A stretch of DNA of 64,000 nucleotides, taken from NCBI RefSeq assembly GCF_020882245.1, contig NC_083599.1:74879745-74943744 (forward strand), given 5' to 3'. Shown here piece after piece: positions 58,691 through 64,000 of this stretch. Below the pieces are notes generated by a model. The model had not been told where the DNA came from and did no database searches. It saw only the letters and a program-made list of their open reading frames with translations. The translations under genes and the position numbers were made by a program. The stretch is from Rhopalosiphum padi (lineage: Eukaryota; Arthropoda; Insecta; Hemiptera; Aphididae). Each line of letters begins with the position of its first letter. The stretch's first letter is position 1.

Positions 58691-61655
58691 GGGGAGAGCG
58701 GGGTAAGTTGTTACAATTTCAACATATATAATTTTGATATTTTTTCTTTCATCAGGATCATAATTTATGTTATACCATTTTATTAAGTAACTTCTTAGGT
58801 ATCTTTCTGTGTAAAAAAAGTTAGAAAAAGTCAATTTTTAATACTTAAATAAATATGATTAAGTCACCTTGTCAAACTGTAACAACTTGCCCCTAGGTGG
58901 GGTAAATTGTTACAGCCCAGGGGCAAGTTGTTACAATATACATTTTTTTTTATAATATGATATATTATTCCAAAAAATAACAAATATTAAGCACTTTTTT
59001 ATTGCAGTTTATTATAATAAGAACAGCCTTGTGTATAACAATTAAAAATGAATTAAACATATTACAAATAATAATTAATTAATATTTTATTACACAATTT
59101 TATAACAAAAAATAACTTTTAAACCTTTTAGAATAAAAACTAACAGTCCCATGTTTTATTTATTTATGAGTCTTACACAAATATTAAGTATTTTTTATTG
59201 GAAAGTATTATAATTAAAACAGTATTCTGTATTACAATTACAAATATTAAATCAAAAAACTAAATATTCTTTTACACAATATTATATAACTAACAAAAAA
59301 ATAACTTTTTAAACCTTTTTGTATACAAATTAACAGTCTTATACATTACATAATTGACTCTTAAACTATTCAGTATCTTCAAAATCTTCATCAAGATCAG
59401 AAGAACAGTTTTTACAATTATAAAACAATAACCCACCTGCTCCAGCGCATTTATCATGAGCCCACTTCTTACAAGAACAACATTCAACCCAGTCTTCTCC
59501 TTTGCGGCTTTTAGAATATGCACCAAGACAGATTATACAGAAATAATCATCATCTTCTTCTTCTTCAGAGTCTACTGTGTTGGACTTATGTTTTTTAGTT
59601 TTTGGTTTTTGACTAGATTTTTCATTGGTTTTAGTTTTATTAAAATCTAATTTACGTTTAGATCTAAGGTCTTTTTTCTTATTTTTCTCATCACGAGCCT
59701 CTTGTTCTAGTCTCAACTTTTCCTTTTCAGGTGTATCTGTTAAAATTGTAGACTTCATTTTCTTTCTTGTACGATTGTTTCTTCTTTCACCTGCTTTTGG
59801 TAGAGGTCTTATGTCTTCAGGGGTTACTATAGTATGACCACTAGTAGATGGTTGTACACATTGTGGTGTATTAGGAGTCAGATGTTGAATTAAAGTATGA
59901 TCAATATTATTATCTGTAGTGGTTGACAGTTCAATAGCAACAGTATCATTTATTGGTCTATCGGTAACTTCAGAGTACATATAATCCTCGTCAGTGAACA
60001 CATTCCTGTTAAATCGCCATATACCAGTTTTAGTAAATCCAGAAGTTATATTTTTTGGAGTGGCTGATAATGGGAGAGATTCTTTTACTAATAACGGTAT
60101 ATCATAGATTGATATTGGGATTCCAGGATGTGTGTCCATCCAGCCACTAGCTGAATTATTATAAAATGTTTTAAAGGGACCATAGACTGACACATCCAAT
60201 GGTTGTAAATTATTCGTAGTGTGTGGTGGAAAAGACAGCAACACAATACCATTTTCCTTACAAAAATCGACAACAGTAACAGACAAATGTGAAATATGAT
60301 TGTCTAAAATGAGTAGGACTGGAGATGATGGACTACACTTAACATGTTTATGAAAATGCTGAACAAACATTAAAAAAGAAGATGCAGTGACCCATCCACT
60401 AGGGTGGCTTGCTCCAATGCAACCACTAGGTCCGTTATTTACAAAATGCTGTTTAAAATTAACTCTTGGAAATATGAGCATAGGTGGCAAAGAATTACCT
60501 ATTGCATTGACTGCAAACACCATTGTTACAGTTGTCCCTCTTTCACCAGAAGTAGACCTTCCAACTTGTTTCTTCCCCTTTTCTGCAACAATTTTTTTTG
60601 GTTTTTGCACAGTTGTGACACCAGTTTCGTCAACATTCTATACTCTATGCCCCTCAAAATTATGCTTCACATACAGACTATGTAGATTATCAAAAAAAAT
60701 AGCAACATTGTGTCTATTAAAGCTGGTGATTCTCCCAAGACTAGTTGCTTCAGGTAAGCGTAATGATAAAGTATGATTTCTTTTTAAAAAATTAGTAAAC
60801 CAGTCTTTAGAGGCTATTTTGTGTACATCCCACCCTTTGGGATATGCAACATTATTTAATTTTGCATATTCATATGCCAATACCTTAACATCTGATGGTG
60901 TAATACCATAATAAATTCTGCTACAATGTACCAAGTAATTAGATAAAGTAGATTCTAACTCATCTGAAAAGATTTGTTTGTTTTTTGCATAGCCTACCAG
61001 TTTACAATATGGTTTTAATGGTAAATTTGATTGTTTCTTTATATATCTTTGAAGAGTCATAAAGTTTATTTGATATTTTTCTGCAGCATTTCTTAGTGAA
61101 CTTTCTTTTGATGACACTTCAGCAGCAGCATTTTTATAAATATCTTCAGATATTGTACCACGGTTTGTTCTTTTTATATAGTTTCTAACCATCTAAATAA
61201 GACAGTTATAGTAATTAATAACTTGTACATACAAATTCAATTTTTTTTTGTAGTGGGGTAAGTTGATACACTGTAACAACTTGCCCCATACAGAAATATT
61301 TCGTATGCAGTGTTATCACATGAAAGTAAATGGTTAATTTTGTAATTTGTGAATAAAAAATGAAATAGTATTACCTAATGAATATGTACATAGTAACAAA
61401 AATGTCTTACCTTAAGTACTTGCTACGAAAAAAAATAATGAAATTGTCAACTAGAATTTATTACTGATATGTAAAAACAGATATTTATAAATATATTTTG
61501 ATATTGATAATATACAACCGTTGTTATCACGAAATATTTTTCTCGTTAATTTGTTTTACAAAATCATCTGAACGATACAGTTCTACCATAATTTAAAGTG
61601 CAAAATATCCCCAATGTAACAACTTGCCCCTGTAACAACTTACCCCGCTCTCCCC
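58691..61655 (-). mobile_element. Second pogo-type transposon, complete (2965 bp)
   Basis: Identical 25-bp ends starting GGGGAGAGCGGGGTAAGTTG lie at 58691-58715 and 61631-61655, flanked by TA (58689-58690, 61656-61657). Copies of the inner motif GGGCAAGTTGTTACA lie at about 58876-58937 (three, both orientations), 61254-61288 and 61614-61630. It is inserted in the polB copy E coding region, whose frame is continuous across the empty site with one TA. Confidence 0.95.
59366..61192 (-). pseudogene. pogo-type transposase with C-terminal PHD-like finger, one stop
   Basis: ATG at 61192. It has an N-terminal psq helix-turn-helix (SSLRNAAEKYQINFMTLQRY), a CENP-B-like region (KDWFTNFLKRNHTLSLRLPE), then a TAG at 60638-60640 directly before NVDETG (first catalytic Asp). 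The DDE_1 domain follows with Asp in LLILDNHISHLS and NNLQPLDVSVYGP (35 residues between). Then an Arg/Lys-rich linker and a Cys/His cluster at the end: CIICLGAYSKS, WVECCSCKKWAHDKCAG, NCKNCSSD, a PHD-type zinc finger. The frame is the same on both sides of the stop, about 608 codons in all. Only one lesion, so recently lost. Confidence 0.9.
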
Positions 61656-63253
61656 TAACTTTTATACTATTAGCGTCATAGCCTAATTCAGTTACAATAA
61701 AGTGGGCGTCATAATTAGATAAATTGTGGAAAAAACAGGGGACAAATTTCAGTTGTTTTAATTTTAAATTACATCGAGAGCATAAAGATTGTCTAAATCT
61801 ACCAGTAAGGTGACAATGGTCGCGGACTTTCTCGTTTGTGTCGAAACTGCGTTTACAAAAGTTACAATTTTTATTTTCATTGTGTTTTCGCGTATCTCGG
61901 TCATTCATAACTATAGGGACATTCGTCTTTAGCAATTCTTCAATTTTACGACCTACATCAACTATATTTTCGAGAAAATGCCTGGCAACATCCTCCCGAC
62001 TATCACTACCGTGATAAACAACTGGCGCGGTTGGTATATTGAATTGCTGGATAAGCTCTAGTGGAACTTCTTCGGACGCTTTAACTAAAAACCCATAACT
62101 CATAGGTTTGTGGTTATGTATTACAGTCGTGTGTTCCCCCCTTTTCTCATTAGTTTTCACCAGTAGAGCTTCAAAATCCGCGTAAATAGTGAATGGGTGT
62201 CGTTGAGCATGTTGCCAATTATCGAATTCTAGCAATGTGTCAACATCGGGCATTATGGGTAGAATAGGTTTATGAGATCCGAAAATTAATTTATGCTGCT
62301 GAAGTGCTAGCTGCCCACTTAATTTATATTTTAAATTTTGTTTGTCAAACGATATATGTTATTTGCGAGCGGATTAAGCGTGAAAAATTAGATATATATA
62401 CGTAGTGACTTTTTTCTCCGGCAGTGAATAAAATGATGTCGAAATGCTCGGCTTTTTCATTATCTACTACTTTTAATGGAAATATGTGATGATTCGGATT
62501 TTTTGACGAAGACTGAGATATTTTTTTAACTCCGTAAATATTTACAGAGACTGTCGGGTTATTTTTTTCAAAAATTTTAACCTCACTCCACGGTGTTGGG
62601 AATGATAAGCCTGTAAAATTATATTTGTTTTCATGTCTGAAATAATTTTCGCCTACACGATGTTTATTTGGACCTGTCACGTGCCTCGCCAGAATGGACC
62701 ATTTAAAACAATGCTGATCATTATTTTGCGGATTGATCGTCGCCCGTTTATTTTTGATTGAAAGAGGGAGCCGAATATAAGATGAGCCAGCTACAGTGTT
62801 AAAAGTATCATCACGATTCTCGTTTTCATTTTGTCGGTTATTATTCGGCGTGTTTAACGTAATATTATTTCGAATATCTGGGTTGTTATCAGTATTATGA
62901 TAATTTACGTCATCATCGTCATCGCGTTCGTTATCAAAATTGATAACAGGCAGGCCAATGTTAGGGGTTCCCCCCATAGGCGTATATTTGTATACTGTTA
63001 ATAAAAGCCCATCGATGGATTCTAATACATATCCACTACCCTTTGCAACATAAATTTCCTCCTCGTGCAATAACGTAGTGAACGCCTGCTCTATTAATGA
63101 AACTATATCAGAATCGATAAAAATTTCTCGGGCCGATGTCTTGAATGACCTATTTTGCGATGAGTTATCTACACGCGGTTGGTTATAAGTGGCTTCAAGT
63201 TTTAAATTAAATTTTATCGGATTCACAACTACAATTCTCCTTAATATTAACAA

Positions 63254-64000
63254 GCTCAGGTTTTAAATTATCTAGAAATGAAATATAATTTTCAAAATTA
63301 TTCAGATTTTTAGCATAATACGTCGACAGGGGCGATACGCGACGGCGCGACGCTGTAATACGTACTAGTATGTAACTAATTGAAAATAATAATTTATTTC
63401 ATATATTATTAAATAAATAATTATAGAGTAACAATTAAAATAATGTTATTCATAAAATACAAATAATACAGTTGGTAATAATTTTTTATTTTTTTAACAT
63501 TCGTCTTGAATGAAATATTAAAATTTAAAATAACAATGTATATTTAACCCTTAACTTGGCAAGCATAAAAATATTTGAATGAAAATTTTAAAGTAGATAT
63601 TTTTAAACTAATTTAAGGTCGCTGAATTCAAAAATGTTATCAAAAAAAATATTGGACTTGAAAGTTCAAAGTTATGAATTGTATCTTAAAAGATACATTG
63701 CCATAACCCAATACTAATATTCATGTAGCTAAAAAGATACATTGCCAGAAATCACGTAAAAAAAAACAAGTATAAAATTATGTAATTTTAACATAAAAGT
63801 AACTTTTATTATTTAACATTTCAGGAACTTAAAACTTAAACTTTTAACATAACAATACAGACTTATGTTGTCACAGAACAGTATCACATTTATTTAATTA
63901 TCACATTAGTTTTTTATTAATACTAACATAGAAATATTTAAAAAATCAAAACTAATATTATCAATATGAAGATAAAATATTACAAATATAAAATATAACA
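63254..64000. other. Non-coding; possible edge of another piggyBac
   Basis: TTAACCCTTAACTTGGCAAG starts at 63544. Further in, the palindrome GTATCTTAAAAGATAC (63681-63696) and two copies of AAAAGATACATTGCCA (about 63688-63703 and 63732-63747) resemble the layout of the piggyBac ends at 14-17 kb (terminal motif plus palindrome). No transposase is in view; the other end would be outside the window. Confidence 0.35.

Larger units (their letters stand above)
56716..63253 (-). pseudogene. polB-family gene copy E, near full length, seven exons, split by pogo
   Basis: The most complete copy. N-terminal domain 63253-62345 (KFNLKLEATYNQ, SSYIRLPLSIKNKRATINPQ, CFKWSILARHV, VSVNIYG). A short deletion near 62350 removes the CKRCF finger and shifts frame. 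Exonuclease YADFEALL, endonuclease VII-like CNFCKRSF...DHCHLTGRFRQSLCSRCN, and NYDAHF follow to 61657. The pogo insert spans 58691-61655. Then FVDTCRFM, a TAG at 58393-58395, LLLADVFENFRDLC, motif A DCNNLYGWAM (58062-57635), motif B exon ending NNSIFG, KTMEQVRRRIL, and motif C YTDTDSL formed by splicing 57040 to 56982. The C-terminus TEFCALRAKSYAYKI is near 56780. It is a protein-primed type B polymerase, presumably replicating a mobile or viral DNA. Confidence 0.82.

Noticed and set aside
1..64000. tRNA, rRNA, CRISPR or bacterial operon signals
   Set aside because: None found; spliced genes and eukaryotic transposons make a bacterial source untenable.

Overview
This window looks like AT-rich, repeat-dense nuclear DNA of a hemipteran insect, most likely an aphid. 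I infer this from spliced genes with GT/AG introns, the mix of element families, and an intron-rich, protein-primed-type DNA polymerase B (polB) family that I associate with aphid genomes. I cannot name the species. I see no clear single-copy host gene. Almost everything recognisable is a transposable element, a retroelement or a virus-like gene, mostly old and broken and often nested.

Layout: 0.19-5.36 kb is a complete hAT element with an 8-bp target duplication and a five-exon transposase. 6.1-8.0 kb has a small two-exon orphan gene and a P-element (THAP9-like) exon. 8-14 kb is mostly non-coding, with short inverted-repeat elements. 14.12-17.37 kb is a complete piggyBac element flanked by TTAA. 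17.4-20.2 kb is empty. 20.2-21.5 kb is a deleted piggyBac. 21.6-27 kb holds rearranged polB pieces, a C2H2 zinc-finger exon and a two-exon orphan gene. 28-33.5 kb has a hairpin and LINE, hAT/BED, Helitron, YqaJ-type exonuclease and Charlie-type hAT remnants. 33.7-40 kb is a polB piece, a jockey-type LINE and a GC-rich R1-clade LINE. 40.4-44.1 kb is P-element, piggyBac and an unclassified multi-exon DDE-type transposon. 44.5-54.05 kb is a broken LTR retroelement: a chuvirus-type envelope, then a mariner chimera, RT/RNase H, an OTU-like domain split by an intact pogo element, a macro domain and a retropepsin. 54.05-63.25 kb is a second polB region, including a nearly complete seven-exon copy split by a second pogo element. 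63.25-64 kb may hold the edge of another piggyBac.

Two features stand out. First, the LTR element carries macro and OTU-like domains between protease and RT, an arrangement known from RNA-virus polyproteins but not one I know from Gypsy elements. Second, about 26 recognisable element genes lie on the minus strand against two on the plus strand. That is what a uni-strand piRNA cluster, or an intron of a large plus-strand host gene, would look like.

There is little evidence that these genes work together. The window reads as a trap of independent insertions. The dating order is visible: pogo elements sit inside polB and pol genes with clean TA duplications, so they are younger than their hosts.
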